A DNA stretch of 64,000 bases, taken from positions 14,898,001 to 14,962,000 of the forward strand of contig NC_135136.1 in assembly GCF_051014445.1 (NCBI RefSeq), given 5' to 3'. This DNA comes from Colletes latitarsis (Eukaryota > Arthropoda > Insecta > Hymenoptera > Colletidae). This document shows positions 38,108 through 51,262 of this stretch, one piece after another; position 1 is the stretch's first letter; each line of letters starts with the position of its first letter. The translations under genes and the position numbers were made by a program. The notes beneath the pieces are model-generated. The model had not been told where the DNA came from. It made no database searches and worked only from the letters and a program-made list of their open reading frames with translations.

Positions 38108-39126
38108 AAACCAGGTTTAATCGACTGTTTCAGTGTGGTACCATATTACTACAGGATCCAAACTAGAAAAAGCCCAGAATCTGGCCACCAAGTATGAGAA
38201 ATATGCGAAAGTAAGAACCTGATCAGGGCAAATCCCAGACCAATCCCGGACCTAACTTGCGTTGTCCTCTAAAATATTGATCGAAACCAGGTTTAATCGA
38301 CTGTTTCAGTGTGGTACCACATTACTACCTGATCCAAACCAGAAAAATACCCAGGATCTGTTCAACAAGTATGTGAAGAACACGAAAATATGACCCTGAT
38401 GAGGGCAAATCCCAAACCTATCCCAGACCTAACTTGCGCTGTCCTCTAAAATATTGATGGAAACCAGGTTTAATTGACTGTTTCAGTGTGGTACCACATT
38501 ACTACGTGATCCAATCCAGAAAAAGCCCTGGATCTAGCCATCAAGTATGAGTAACATGCGAAAGTATGAGCCTGATGAGGGCAAATCATAGACCTAACCC
38601 AGACCTAACATGCGTTATCCTCTAAAATATTTATCGAGACCAGGTTTAATTGAATATTTCAGTGTGGTACCACATTACTACGTGATCCAAAACTGAAAAA
38701 ACCCAGGATCTGTTCAACAAGTATGTGGAGAATGCGAGAGTATGTGTATGATGAGGGCAAATCCCAGACCTAACCTAGACATAACATGCGTTATCCTCTA
38801 AAATATTGATCGAAACCAGGTTAAATGGACTGTCTCAGTGTTGTACCACATTACTACAGGATCCAAACCAGAAAAAGCCCAGAATCTGGCCATCAAGTTT
38901 GAGAAATATGCGAAATTACGAGCCTCATGAGAGCAAATCCCAGACCTAACCATGACCTAACATGCGTTATTCTCTGAAATATTGATCGAAACCAGGTTTA
39001 ATGGACTGTTTCAGTGTGGTACCACATTACTACGTGATCCAAACCAGAAAAAACCCAGGATCTGTTCAACAAGTATGTGAAAAACGCGAAACTATGAGCC
39101 TGATGAGGGCAAATCCCATACCTATC
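38108..39126 (+). repeat. Block V, unique-order monomers
   Basis: About six monomers of types A2, B and C, with private changes such as GAAGAACACGAAAATATG (38377), TTGCGCTGTCC (38434), GAATATTTCAG (38652) and CAGTGTTGTACC (38837). A GCCACCAAGTATGAG variant of type B occurs near 38184 and again near 44346. No higher unit seen. Confidence 0.7.
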
Positions 39127-39412
39127 CCAGACCTAACATGCGTTATCCTCTAAAATATTTATCAAGACCAGGTTTAATTGAATGTTTCAGTGTGGTACCA
39201 CATTACTACGTGATCCAAACCACAAAAAACCCAGGATCCGTTCAACAAGTATGTGACGAATGCGAAAGTATGTGTATGATGAGGGCAAATCCCAGGCCTA
39301 ACCTAGATCTAACATGCGTTATCCTCAAGAATATTGATCGAAACCAGGTTTAATGACTGTTTCAGTGTGCTACCACATTACTACGTGATCCAAAGCAGAA
39401 AAAACCAAGGAT
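39127..39412 (+). repeat. 3-monomer-offset duplication, left copy
   Basis: Matches 39654-39939 at an offset of 527 bp (3 monomers). Both copies share GTGTATGATGAGG, CCTCAAGAATATTG and a 1-bp loss in GTTTAATGACTGTTTCAG (usual form GTTTAATGGACTG). The loss accounts for the slightly short offset. The copies separate at GGATCCGTTC against GGATCTGTTC. Confidence 0.9.
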
Positions 39413-39653
39413 CCGTTCAACAAGTATGTGAAGAATGCGAAAGTATGTGTCTGATGAGGGAAAATCCCAGGCCTAACCTAGACCTAACATGCGTTATCCG
39501 CAAAAATATTGATCGAAACCAGGTTTAATGGACTGTTTCAGTGTGGTACCACATTACTACGTGATCCAAACTAGAAAAAACCCAGGATCTGTTCAACAAG
39601 TATGTGGAAAACGCGAAAGTATGACCCTGATGAGGGCAAATCCCGGGCCTAAC

Positions 39654-39939
39654 CCAGACCTAACATGCGTTATCCTCTAAAATATTTATCAAGACCAGGT
39701 TTAATTGAATGTTTCAGTGTGGTACCACATTACTACGTGATCCAAACCACAAAAAACCCAGGATCCGTTCAACAAGTATGTGACGAATGCGAAAGTATGT
39801 GTATGATGAGGGCAAATCCCAGGCCTAACCTAGATCTAACATGCGTTATCCTCAAGAATATTGATCGAAACCAGGTTTAATGACTGTTTCAGTGTGCTAC
39901 CACATTACTACGTGATCCAAAGCAGAAAAAACCAAGGAT
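39654..39939 (+). repeat. 3-monomer-offset duplication, right copy
   Basis: Partner of 39127-39412. The intervening monomers (39413-39653) include GTTATCCGCAAAAATATTG, which recurs at 40730 and 42312 in the 9-monomer duplication, tying these neighbouring rearrangements together. Confidence 0.9.
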
Positions 39940-40022
39940 CTGTTCAACAAGTATGTGGAGAATGCGAAAGTATGTGTCTGATGAGGGCAAATCCCAGGCC
40001 TAACCTAGACATAACATGCGCT

Positions 40023-41607
40023 GTCCTCTAAAATATTGATCGAAACCAGGTTTAATGGACTGTTTCAGTGTGGTACCACAATACTACGGGATCCAAACCA
40101 GAGAAAGCCCAGAATCTGGTCCCAAGTATGAGAAATATGCTAAAGTACGAGACTGATCAGGGCAAATCCCAGACCTATCCCAGACCTAACTTGCGTTGTC
40201 CTCTAAAATATTGATCGAAACCAGGTTTAATCGACTGTTTCAGTGTGGTACCACATTACTATGTGATCCAAACCAGAAAAAAACCCGGGATCTGTGCAAC
40301 AAGTATGTGAAGAATGCGAAAGTATGAGCCTGACGAGGGCAAATCCCGGACCTATCCCAGACATAACTTGCGTTATCCTCTAAAATATTGATCGAAACCA
40401 GGTTTAATCGAATATTTCAGTGTGGTACCACATTTCTACGTGATCCAAACCAGAAAAATACCCAGGATCTGTTCAACAAGTATGTGAAGAACGCGAAAAT
40501 ATGACCCTGATGAGGGCAAATCTCAGACCTATACCAGACCTAACTTGCGTTGTCCTCTAAAATATTGATTGAAACAAGGTTTAATCGACTATTTCAGTGT
40601 GGTACCACATTACTACGTGACCCAAACCAGAAAAATACCCAGGATCTGTTCAACAAGTATGTGAAGAACGCGGAAATATGACCCTGATGAGGGCAAATCC
40701 CAGACCTATACCAGACCTAACAAGCGTTATCCGCAAAAATATTGATCGAAACCAGGTTTAATGGACTGTTTCAGTGTGGTACCACATTACTACGTGATCC
40801 AAACTAGAAAAAACCCAGGATCTGTTCAACAAGTATGTGGAAAACGCGAAAGTATGACCCTGATGAGGGCAAATCCCGGGCCTAACCCAGACCTAACATG
40901 CGTTATCCTCTAAAATATTTATCAAGACCAGGTTTAATTGAATGTTTCAGTGTGGTACCACATTACTACGTGATCCAAACCTGAAAAAACCCAGGATCTG
41001 TTCAACAAGTATGTGGAGAATGCGAGAGTATGTGTCTGATGAGGGCAAATCCCAGGCCTAACCTAGACATAACATGCGTTATCCTCTAAAATATTGATCG
41101 AAACCAGGTTTAATGGACTGTCTCAGTGTGGTACCATATTACTACAGGATCCAAACTAGAAAAAGCCCAGAATCTGGCCATCAAGTATGAGAAATATGCG
41201 AAAGTACGTGCCTGATGAGAGCAATTCCCAGACCTAACCATGACCTAACATGCGTTATTCTCTAAAATATTGATCGAAACCAGGTTTAATGGACTGTTTC
41301 AGTGTGCTACCACATTACTACGTGATCCAAAGCAGAAAAAACCAAGGATCCGTTCAACAAGTATGTGAAGAATGCGAAAGTATGAGTCTGATGAGGGAAA
41401 ATCCCAGCCCTAACCTAGATCTAACATGCGTTATCCTCAAAATATTGATCGAAACCAGGTTTAATGGAATGTTTCAGTGTGGTACCATATTACTACAGGA
41501 TCCAAACTAGAAAAGGCCAAGAATCTGGCCATCAAGTATGAGAAATATGTGAAAGTACGAGCCTGATGAGAGCAAATCCCAGACCTAACCATGACCTAAC
41601 ATGCGTT
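40023..41607 (+). repeat. 9-monomer tandem duplication, copy 1 (1585 bp)
   Basis: The order is repeated at 41608-43192. Shared private changes are CACAATACTACGGGATCC, CTGGTCCCAAGTATG (a small deletion), GTGACCCAAACCAG, CTAACAAGCGTTATCCGC, GAATGCGAGAGTATG and CAGTGTGGTACCATATTAC. Differences between copies are few (GACTGTTTCAG against GACAGTTTCAG near 40236/41821, GGTTTAATCGAA against GGTATAGTCGAA near 40404/41989). Confidence 0.92.
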
Positions 41608-43192
41608 GTCCTCTAAAATATTGATCGAAACCAGGTTTAATGGACTGTTTCAGTGTGGTACCACAATACTACGGGATCCAAACCAGAGAAAGCCCAGAAT
41701 CTGGTCCCAAGTATGAGAAATATGCTAAAGTACGAGACTGATCAGGGCATATCCCAGACCTATCCCAGACCTAACTTGCGTTGTCCTCTAAAATATTGAT
41801 CGAAACCAGGTTTAATCGACAGTTTCAGTGTGGTACCACATTACTATGTGATCCAAACCAGAAAAAAACCCGGGATCTGTGCAACAAGTATGTGAAGAAT
41901 GCGAAAGTATGAGCCTGACGAGGGCAAATCCCGGACCTATCCCAGACATAACTTGCGTTATCCTCTAAAATATTGATCGAAACCAGGTATAGTCGAATAT
42001 TTCAGTGTGGTACCACATTACTACGTGATCCAAAACAGAAAAATACCCAGGATCTGTTCAACAAGTATGTGAAGAACGCGAAAATATGACCCTGATGAGG
42101 GCAAATCTCAGACCTATACCAGACCTAACTTGCGTTGTCCTCTAAAATATTGATTGAAACAAGGTTTAATCGACTATTTCAGTGTGGTACCACATTACTA
42201 CGTGACCCAAACCAGAAAAATACCCAGGATCTGTTCAACAAGTATGTGAAGAACGCGGAAATATGACCCTGATGAGGGCAAATCCCAGACCTATACCAGA
42301 CCTAACAAGCGTTATCCGCAAAAATATTGATCGAAACCAGGTTTAATGGACTGTTTCAGTGTGGTACCACATTACTACGTGATCCAAACTAGAAAAAACC
42401 CAGGATCTGTTCAACAAGTATGTGAAAAACGCGAAAGTATGACCCTGATGAGGGCAAATCCCGGGCCTAACCCAGACCTAACATGCGTTATCCTCTAAAA
42501 TATTTATCAAGACCAGGTTTAATTGAATGTTTCAGTGTGGTACCACATTACTACGTGATCCAAACCTGAAAAAACCCAGGATCTGTTCAACAAGTATGTG
42601 GAGAATGCGAGAGTATGTGTCTGATGAGGGCAAATCCCAGGCCTAACCTAGACATAACATGCGTTATCCTCTAAAATATTGATCGAAACCAGGTTTAATG
42701 GACTGTCTCAGTGTGGTACCATATTACTACAGGATCCAAACTAGAAAAAGCCCAGAATCTGGCGATCAAGTATGAGAAATATGCGAAAGTACGTGCCTGA
42801 TGAGAGCAAATCCCAGACCTAACCATGACCTAACATGCGTTATTCTCTAAAATATTGATCGAAACCAGGTTTAATGGACTGTTTCAGTGTGCTACCACAT
42901 TACTACGTGATCCAAAGCAGAAAAAACCAAGGATCCGTTCAACAAGTATGTGAAGAATGCGAAAGTATGTGTCTGATGAGGGAAAATCCCAGGCCTAACC
43001 TAGATCTAACATGCGTTATCCTCAAAATATTGATCGAAACCAGGTTTAATGGAATGTTTCAGTGTGGTACCATATTACTACAGGATCCAAACTAGAAAAA
43101 GCCAAGAATCTGGCCATCAACTATGAGAAATATGTGAAAGTACGAGCCTGATGAGAGCAAATCCCAGACCTAACCATGACCTAACATGCGTT
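41608..43192 (+). repeat. 9-monomer tandem duplication, copy 2 (1585 bp)
   Basis: Partner of 40023-41607. The first copy leads into this one through ATGCGTTGTCC. At the end of this copy the array instead reads ATGCGTTATTCTC and goes on into the segment shared with 37560. That places the exchange point close to the ACATGCGTT landmark. Confidence 0.92.
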
Positions 43193-43740
43193 ATTCTCTA
43201 AAATATTGATCGAAACCAGGTTTAATGGACTGTTTCAGTGTGCTACCACATTACTACGTGATCCAAAGCAGAAAAAACCAAGGATCCGTTCAACAAGTAT
43301 GTGAAGAATGCGAAAGTATGTGTCTGATGAGGGAAAATACCAGGCCAAACCTAGATCTAACATGCGTTATCCTCAAAAATATTGATCGAAACCAGGTTTA
43401 ATGGAACGATTCAGTGTGCTACCACATTGCTACGTGCTCCAAAGCAGAGAAAACCAAGGATCCGTTCAACAAGTATGTGAAGAATGCGAAAGTATGTGTC
43501 TGATGAGGGAAAATCCCAGGCCTAACCTACACCTAACATGCGTTACGCTCAAAAATATTTATCAAGACCAGGTTTAATTGAATGTTTCAGTGTGGTACCA
43601 CATTACTACGTGATCCAAACCACAAAAAACCCAGGATCTGTTCAACATGTATGTGGAAAATGCGAAAGGATGTGTCTGATGAGGGAAAATCCCAGGCCTA
43701 ACCTAGATCTAACATGCGTTATCCTCTAAGATATTGATCG
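43193..43740 (+). repeat. Three-monomer segment shared with 37560-38107
   Basis: Partner of 37560-38107 at an offset of 5633 bp. Private changes here include CACATTGCTACGTGCTCC (43421), GTTACGCTC (43542) and GAAAGGATGTGTC (43664). Confidence 0.82.
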
Positions 43741-45719
43741 AAACCAGGTTTAATCGACTATTTCAGTGTGGTACCATATTACTACAGGCTCCAAACTAGA
43801 AAAAGCCCAGAATCTGGCCATCAAGTATGAGAAATATGCGAAAGTACGAGCCTGATGAGTGCAAATCCCAGACCTAACCATGACCTAACATGCGTTATTC
43901 TCTAAAATATTGATCGAAACCAGGTTTAATGGACTGTTTCAGTATGCTACCACATTACTACGTGATCCAAAGCAGAAAAAACCAAGGATCCGTTCAACAA
44001 GTATGTGAAGAATGCGAAAGTATGTGTCTGATGAGGGAAAATCCCAGGCCTAGCCTAGACAGAACATGCGTTATCCCCTAAAATATTGATCGAAACCAGG
44101 TTTAATCGACTTTTTCAGTGTGGTACCACATTACTACCTGATCCAAACCAGAAAAATACCCAGGATCTGTTCAACAAGTATGTGAAGAACGCGAAAATAT
44201 GACCCTGATGAGGGCAAATCCCAGGCCTATCCCAGACCTAACTTGCGTTGTCCTCTGAAATATTGATGGAAACCAGGTTTAATTGACTGTTTCAGTGTGG
44301 TACCACATTACTACGTGATCCAAACCAGAAAAAGCCCAGAATCTGGCCACCAAGTATGAGAAATATGCGAAAGTACGAGCCTGATCAGGGCAAATCCCAG
44401 ACCTATCCCAGACCTAACTTGCGTTGTCCTCTAAAATATTGATCGAAACCAGGTTTAATCGACTGTTTCAGTGTGGTACCACATTACTATGTGATCCAAA
44501 CCAGAAAAAAACCCAGGATCTGTACAACAAGTATTTGAAGAACGCGGAAATATGACCCTGATGAGGGCAAATCCCGGGCCTAACCTAGACCTAACATGCG
44601 TTATCCTCAAAAACATTGATCGAAACCAGGCTTAATCGACTGCTTCAGTGTGGTACCACATTACTACCTGATCCAAACCAGAAAAATACCCAGGATCTGT
44701 TCAACAGGTATGTGAAGAACGCGAAAATATGACCCTGATGAGGGCAAATCCTAGACCTATACCAGACCTAACTTGCGTTGTCCACTAAAATATTGATGGA
44801 AACCAGGTTTAATCGACTGTTTCAGTGTGGTACCACAATACTACGGGACCCAAACCAGAAAATGCCCAGAATCTGGCCACCGAGTATGTGAAGAACGCGG
44901 AAATATGACCCTGATGAGGGCAAATCCCGGGCCTAACCTAGACCTAACATGCGTTATCCTCAAAAATATTGATCGAAACCAGGCTTAATCAACTGCTTCA
45001 GTGTGGTACCACGTTACTACCAGATCCAAACCAGAAAAATACCCAGGATCTGTTCAACAAGTATGTGAAGAACGCGAAAATATGACCCTGATGAGGGCAA
45101 ATCCCAGACCTATGCCAGACCCAACTTACGTTGTCCTCTAAAATATTGATGGAAACCAGGTTTAATTTACTGTTTCAGTGTGGTACCACTTTACTACGTG
45201 ATCCAATCCAGAAAAAGCCCTGGATCTAGCCATCAAGTATGAGAGATATGCGAAAGTATGAGCCTGATGAGGGCAAATCCTAGACCTAACCCAGACCTAA
45301 CATGCGTTATCTTCTAAAATATTTATCACGACCAGGTTTAATTGAATGTTTCAGTGTGGTACCACATTACTACGTGATCCAAACCTGAAAAAACGCAGGA
45401 TCTGTTCAACAAGTATGTGGAGAATGCGAAAGTATGTGTCTGATGAGGGCAAATCACAGGCCTAACCTAGACATAACATGCGTTATCCTCTAAAATATTG
45501 ATCGAATCCAGGTTTAATGGACTGTTTCGGTGTGGTACCGCATTACTACGTGATCCAAACCACAAAAAACCCAGGATCCGTTCAACAAGTATGTGACGAA
45601 TGCGAAAGTATGTGTCTGATGAGGGCAAATCCCAGGCCTAACCTAGATCTAACATGCGTTATCCTCAAAAATATTGACCGAAACCAGGTTTAATGGACTG
45701 TTTCAGTGTGCTACCACAT
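43741..45719 (+). repeat. Block V end, mostly unique-order monomers
   Basis: About eleven monomers of types A, A2, B and C. Near 44590-44650 and 44946-45000 two similar monomers carry GAAACCAGGCTTAAT and GACTGCTTCAG or AACTGCTTCAG. A CACCGAGTATGTG monomer near 44877 looks like a B-to-A hybrid. From 45240 the type C monomers carry GAGAGATATG or GAGAAATATG instead of GAGTAACATG. No long unit repeated locally. Confidence 0.7.
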
Positions 45720-47640
45720 TACTACGTGATCCAAACCAGAAAAAACCCAGGATCCGTTCAAGAAGTATGTGAAGAATGCGAAAGTATGTGTCTGATGAGG
45801 GCAAATCACAGACCTAACCATGACCTATCATGCGTTATTCTCTGAAATATTGATCGAAACCAGGTTTAATGGACTGTTTCAGTGTGGTACCACACTACTA
45901 CGTGATCCAAAACAGAAAAAACCCAGGATCTGTTCAACAAGTATGTGAAAAACGCGAAACTATGAGCCTGATGTGGGCAAATCCCAGACCTATCCCAGAC
46001 CCAACATGCGTTATCCTCTAAAACATTTATCAAGACCAGGTTTAATTGAATGTTTCAGTGTGCTACCGCATTACTACGTGATCCAAACCACAAAAAACCC
46101 AGGATCCGTTCAACAAGTATGTGACGAATGCGAAAGTATGTGAGGGATGAGGGCAAATCCCAGGCCTAACCTAGATCTAACATGCGTTATCCTCAAAAAT
46201 ATTGACCGAAACCAGGTTTAATGGACTGTTTCAGTGTGGTACCACATCACCACGTGATCCAAACCAGAAAAATACCCAGGATCCGTTCAAAAAGTATGTG
46301 AAGAATGCGAAAGTAAGTGCCTGATGAGGGAAAATCCCATGCCTAACCTAGACCTAACATGCGTTATCCTCTAAAATATTGATCGAAACCAGGTTTAATG
46401 GAATGTTTCATTGTGCTGCCACATTACTACGTGATCCAAACCAGAAAAAATCCAGGATCCGTTCAAGAAGTATGTGAAGAATGCGAAAGTATGTGTCTGA
46501 TGAGAGCAAATCACAGACCTAACCATGACCTATCATGCGTTATTCTCTAAAATATTGATCGAAACCAGGTTTAATGGACTGTTTCAGTGTGGTACCACAT
46601 TACTACGTGATCCAAAACAGAAAATCCCAGGATCTGTTCAACAAGTATGTGAAAAACGCGAAACTATGAGCCTGATGTGGGCAAATCCTAGACCTATCCC
46701 AGACCCAACATGCGTTATCCTCTAAAACATTTATCAAAACCAGGTTTAATTGAATGTTTCAGTGTGGTACCGCATTACTACGTGATCGAAACCACAAAAA
46801 ACCCAGGATCCGTTCAACACGTATGTGACGAATGCGGATGTATGTGTCTGATGAGGGCAAATCCCAGGCCTAACCTAGATCTAACATGCGTTATCCTCTA
46901 AAATATTTATATAGACCATGTTTCATTGAATGTTTCAGTGTGGTACCACATTACTACGTGATCCAAACCTGAAAAAACCCAGGATCTGTTCAACAAGTAT
47001 GTGAAGAATGCGAAAGTATGTGTCTGATGAGGGCAAATCACAGGCCTAACCTAGACATAACATGCGTTATCCTCTAAAATATTGATCGAAACCAGGTTTA
47101 ATTGAATGTTTCAGTGTGGTACCACATTACTACGTGATCCAAACCTGAAAAAACCCAGGATCTGTTCAACAAGTATGTGGAGAATGCGAAAGCACGAGCC
47201 TGATGAGAGCAAATCACAGACCTAACCATGACCTATCATGCGTTATTCTCTAAAATATTGATCGAAACCAGGTTTAATGGACTGTTTCAGTGTGGTACCA
47301 CATTACTACGTGATCCAAACCAGAAAAAATCCAGGATCCGTTCAACAAGTATGTGAAGAATGCGAAAGTATGTGCCTGATGAGAGCAAATCCTAAACCTA
47401 ACCCAGACCTAACATGCGTTATCCTCTAAAATATTTATCAAGACCAGGTTTAATTGAATGTTTCAGTGTGGTACCACATTACTACAGGATCCAAACTAGA
47501 AAAAGTCCAGAATCTGGCCATCAAGTATGAGAAATATGCGAAAGCACGAGCCTGATGAGAGCAAATCACAGACCTAACCATGACCTATCATGCGTTATTC
47601 TCTAAAATATTGATCGAAACCAGGTTTAATGGACTGTTTC
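45720..47640 (+). repeat. Block VI left flank, shared with 54169-56070
   Basis: Collinear with 54169-56070 at an offset of 8449 bp (48 monomers). Shared private changes are TTCAAGAAGTATG, GTGCTACCGC, ATGTGAGGGATGAGGG, GTTCAAAAAGTATG, GAAAGTAAGTGCC, CATTGTGCTGCC, AAAACAGAAAATCCC and TATTTATATAGACCA. Small differences (CAACACGTATG and GCGGATGTATG near 46816-46840 against CAACAAG and GCGGAAG) show some divergence. Confidence 0.88.
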
Positions 47641-49502
47641 AGTGTGGTACCACATTACTACGTGATCCAAAACAGAAAAAACCCAGGATCTGTTCAACAA
47701 GTATGTGAAAAACGCGAAACTATGAGCCTGATGTGGGCAAATCCTAGACCTATCCCAGACCCAACATGCGTTATCCTCTAAAACATTTATCAAGACCAGG
47801 TTTAATTGAATGTTTCAGTGTGGTACCGCATTACTACGTGATCGAAACCACAAAAAACCCAGGATCCGTTCAACAAGTATGTGACGAATGCGGAAGTATG
47901 TGTCTGATGAGGGCAAATCCCAGGCCTAACCTAGATCTAACATGCGTTATCCTCTAAAATATTTATATAGACCATGTTTCATTGAATGTTTCAGTGTGGT
48001 ACCACATTACTACGTGATCCAAACCTGAAAAAACCCAGGATCTGTTCAACAAGTATGTGAAGAATGCGAAAGTATGTGTCTGATGAGGGCAAATCACAGG
48101 CCTAACCTAGACATAACATGCGTTATCCTCTAAAATATTGATCGAAACCAGGTTTAATTGAATGTTTCAGTGTGGTACCACATTACTACGTGATCCAAAC
48201 CTGAAAAAACCCAGGATCTGGCCATCAAGTATGAGAAATATGCGAAAGCACGAGCCTGATGAGAGCAAATCACAGACCTAACCATGACCTATCATGCGTT
48301 ATTCTCTAAAATATTGATCGAAACCAGGTTTAATGGACTGTTTCAGTGTGGTACCACATTACTACGTGATCCAAAACAGAAAAAACCCAGGATCTGTTCA
48401 ACAAGTATGTGAAAAACGCGAAACTATGAGCCTGATGTGGGCAAATCCTAGACCTATCCCAGACCCAACATGCGTTATCCTCTAAAACATTTATCAAGAC
48501 CAGGTTTAATTGAATGTTTCAGTGTGGTACCGCATTACTACGTGATCGAAACCACAAAAAACCCAGGATCTGTTCAACAAGTATGTGGAGAATGCGAAAG
48601 TATGTGTCTGATGAGTGCAAATCACAGGCCTAACCTAGACATAACATGCGATATCCTCTAAAATATTGATCGAAACCAGGTTTAATGGACTGTTTCGGTG
48701 TGGTACCGCATTACTACGTGATCCAAACCACAAAAAACCCAGGATCCGTTCAACAAGTATGTGAAGAACTCGAAAATATGACCCTGATGAGGGCAAATCC
48801 CAGACCTATGCCAGACCTAACTTACGTTGTCCTCTAAAATATTGATGGAAACCAGGTTTAATTTACTGTTTCAGTGTGGTACCACTTTACTACGTGATCC
48901 AATCCAGAAAAAGCCCTGGATCTAGCCATCAAGTATGAGAAATATGCGAAAGTATGAGCCTGATGAGGGCAAATCCTAGACCTAACCCAGACCTAACATG
49001 CGTTATCTTCTAAAATATTTATCAAGACCAGGTTTAATTGAATGTTTCAGTGTGGTACCACATTACTACGTGATCCAAACCAGAAAAAATCCAGGATCCG
49101 TTCAACAAGTATGTGAAGAATGCGAAAGTATGTGTCTGATGAGGGCAAATCACAGGCCTAACCTAGACATAACATGCGTTATCCTCTAAAATATTGATCG
49201 AAACCAGGTTTAATTGAATGTTTCAGTGTGGTACCACATTACTACGTGATCCAAACCTGAAAAAACCCAGGATCTGTTCAACAAGTATGTGGAGAATGCG
49301 AAAGCACGAGCCTGATGAGAGCAAATCACAGACCTAACCATGACCTATCATGCGTTATTCTCTAAAATATTGATCGAAACCAGGTTTAATGGACTGTTTC
49401 AGTGTGGTACCACATTACTACGTGATCCAAACCAGAAAAAATCCAGGATCCGTTCAACAAGTATGTGAAGAATGCGAAAGTATGTGCCTGATGAGAGCAA
49501 AT
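47391..49502 (+). repeat. Block VI HOR, unit 1 (12 monomers, 2112 bp)
   Basis: CCTAAACCTAACCCAG at 47391 recurs at 49503 and 51263. This unit contains TCATGCGTTATTCTC monomers with GAAAGCACGAGCC (type B), two ACCGCATTACTACGTGATCG monomers, TATTTATATAGACCATG, ATGCGATATCC, and GAAGAACTCGAAAATATGACC followed by a type C monomer near 48900. The unit immediately after lacks two of these monomers. Confidence 0.92.
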
Positions 49503-51262
49503 CCTAAACCTAACCCAGACCTAACATGCGTTATCCTCTAAAATATTTATCAAGACCAGGTTTAATTGAATGTTTCAGTGTGGTACCACATTACTACAGG
49601 ATCCAAACTAGAAAAAGTCCAGAATCTGGCCATCAAGTATGAGAAATATGCGAAAGCACGAGCCTGATGAGAGCAAATCACAGACCTAACCATGACCTAT
49701 CATGCGTTATTCTCTAAAATATTGATCGAAACCAGGTTTAATGGACTGTTTCAGTGTGGTACCACATTACTACGTGATCCAAAACAGAAAAAACCCAGGA
49801 TCTGTTCAACAAGTATGTGAAAAACGCGAAACTATGAGCCTGATGTGGGCAAATCCTAGACCTATCCCAGACCCAACATGCGTTATCCTCTAAAACATTT
49901 ATCAAGACCAGGTTTAATTGAATGTTTCAGTGTGGTACCGCATTACTACGTGATCGAAACCACAAAAAACCCAGGATCCGTTCAACAAGTATGTGACGAA
50001 TGCGGAAGTATGTGTCTGATGAGGGCAAATCCCAGGCCTAACCTAGATCTAACATGCGTTATCCTCTAAAATATTTATATAGACCATGTTTCATTGAATG
50101 TTTCAGTGTGGTACCACATTACTACGTGATCCAAACCTGAAAAAACCCAGGATCTGTTCAACAAGTATGTGAAGAATGCGAAAGTATGTGTCTGATGAGG
50201 GCAAATCACAGGCCTAACCTAGACATAACATGCGTTATCCTCTAAAATATTGATCGAAACCAGGTTTAATTGAATGTTTCAGTGTGGTACCACATTACTA
50301 CGTGATCCAAACCTGAAAAAACCCAGGATCTGGCCATCAAGTATGAGAAATATGCGAAAGCACGAGCCTGATGAGAGCAAATCACAGACCTAACCATGAC
50401 CTATCATGCGTTATTCTCTAAAATATTGATCGAAACCAGGTTTAATGGACTGTTTCAGTGTGGTACCACATTACTACGTGATCCAAAACAGAAAAAACCC
50501 AGGATCTGTTCAACAAGTATGTGAAAAACGCGAAACTATGAGCCTGATGTGGGCAAATCCTAGACCTATCCCAGACCCAACATGCGTTATCCTCTAAAAC
50601 ATTTATCAAGACCAGGTTTAATTGAATGTTTCAGTGTGGTACCGCATTACTACGTGATCGAAACCACAAAAAACCCAGGATCTGTTCAACAAGTATGTGG
50701 AGAATGCGAAAGTATGTGTCTGATGAGTGCAAATCACAGGCCTAACCTAGACATAACATGCGATATCCTCTAAAATATTGATCGAAACCAGGTTTAATGG
50801 ACTGTTTCGGTGTGGTACCGCATTACTACGTGATCCAAACCACAAAAAACCCAGGATCCGTTCAACAAGTATGTGAAGAACTCGAAAGTATGTGTCTGAT
50901 GAGGGCAAATCACAGGCCTAACCTAGACATAACATGCGTTATCCTCTAAAATATTGATCGAAACCAGGTTTAATTGAATGTTTCAGTGTGGTACCACATT
51001 ACTACGTGATCCAAACCTGAAAAAACCCAGGATCTGTTCAACAAGTATGTGGAGAATGCGAAAGCACGAGCCTGATGAGAGCAAATCACAGACCTAACCA
51101 TGACCTATCATGCGTTATTCTCTAAAATATTGATCGAAACCAGGTTTAATGGACTGTTTCAGTGTGGTACCACATTACTACGTGATCCAAACCAGAAAAA
51201 ATCCAGGATCCGTTCAACAAGTATGTGAAGAATGCGAAAGTATGTGCCTGATGAGAGCAAAT
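49503..51262 (+). repeat. Block VI HOR, unit 2 (10 monomers, 1760 bp)
   Basis: Identical in order to unit 1 except for loss of two monomers equivalent to 48776-49127 (352 bp). The loss left a hybrid monomer at 50873-50900. It begins as the one at 48761 (GTGAAGAACTCGAAA) and continues as the one at 49121 (GTATGTGTCTG). The switch is in or next to the 5-bp CGAAA at 50883-50887, common to both parents. Confidence 0.93.
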
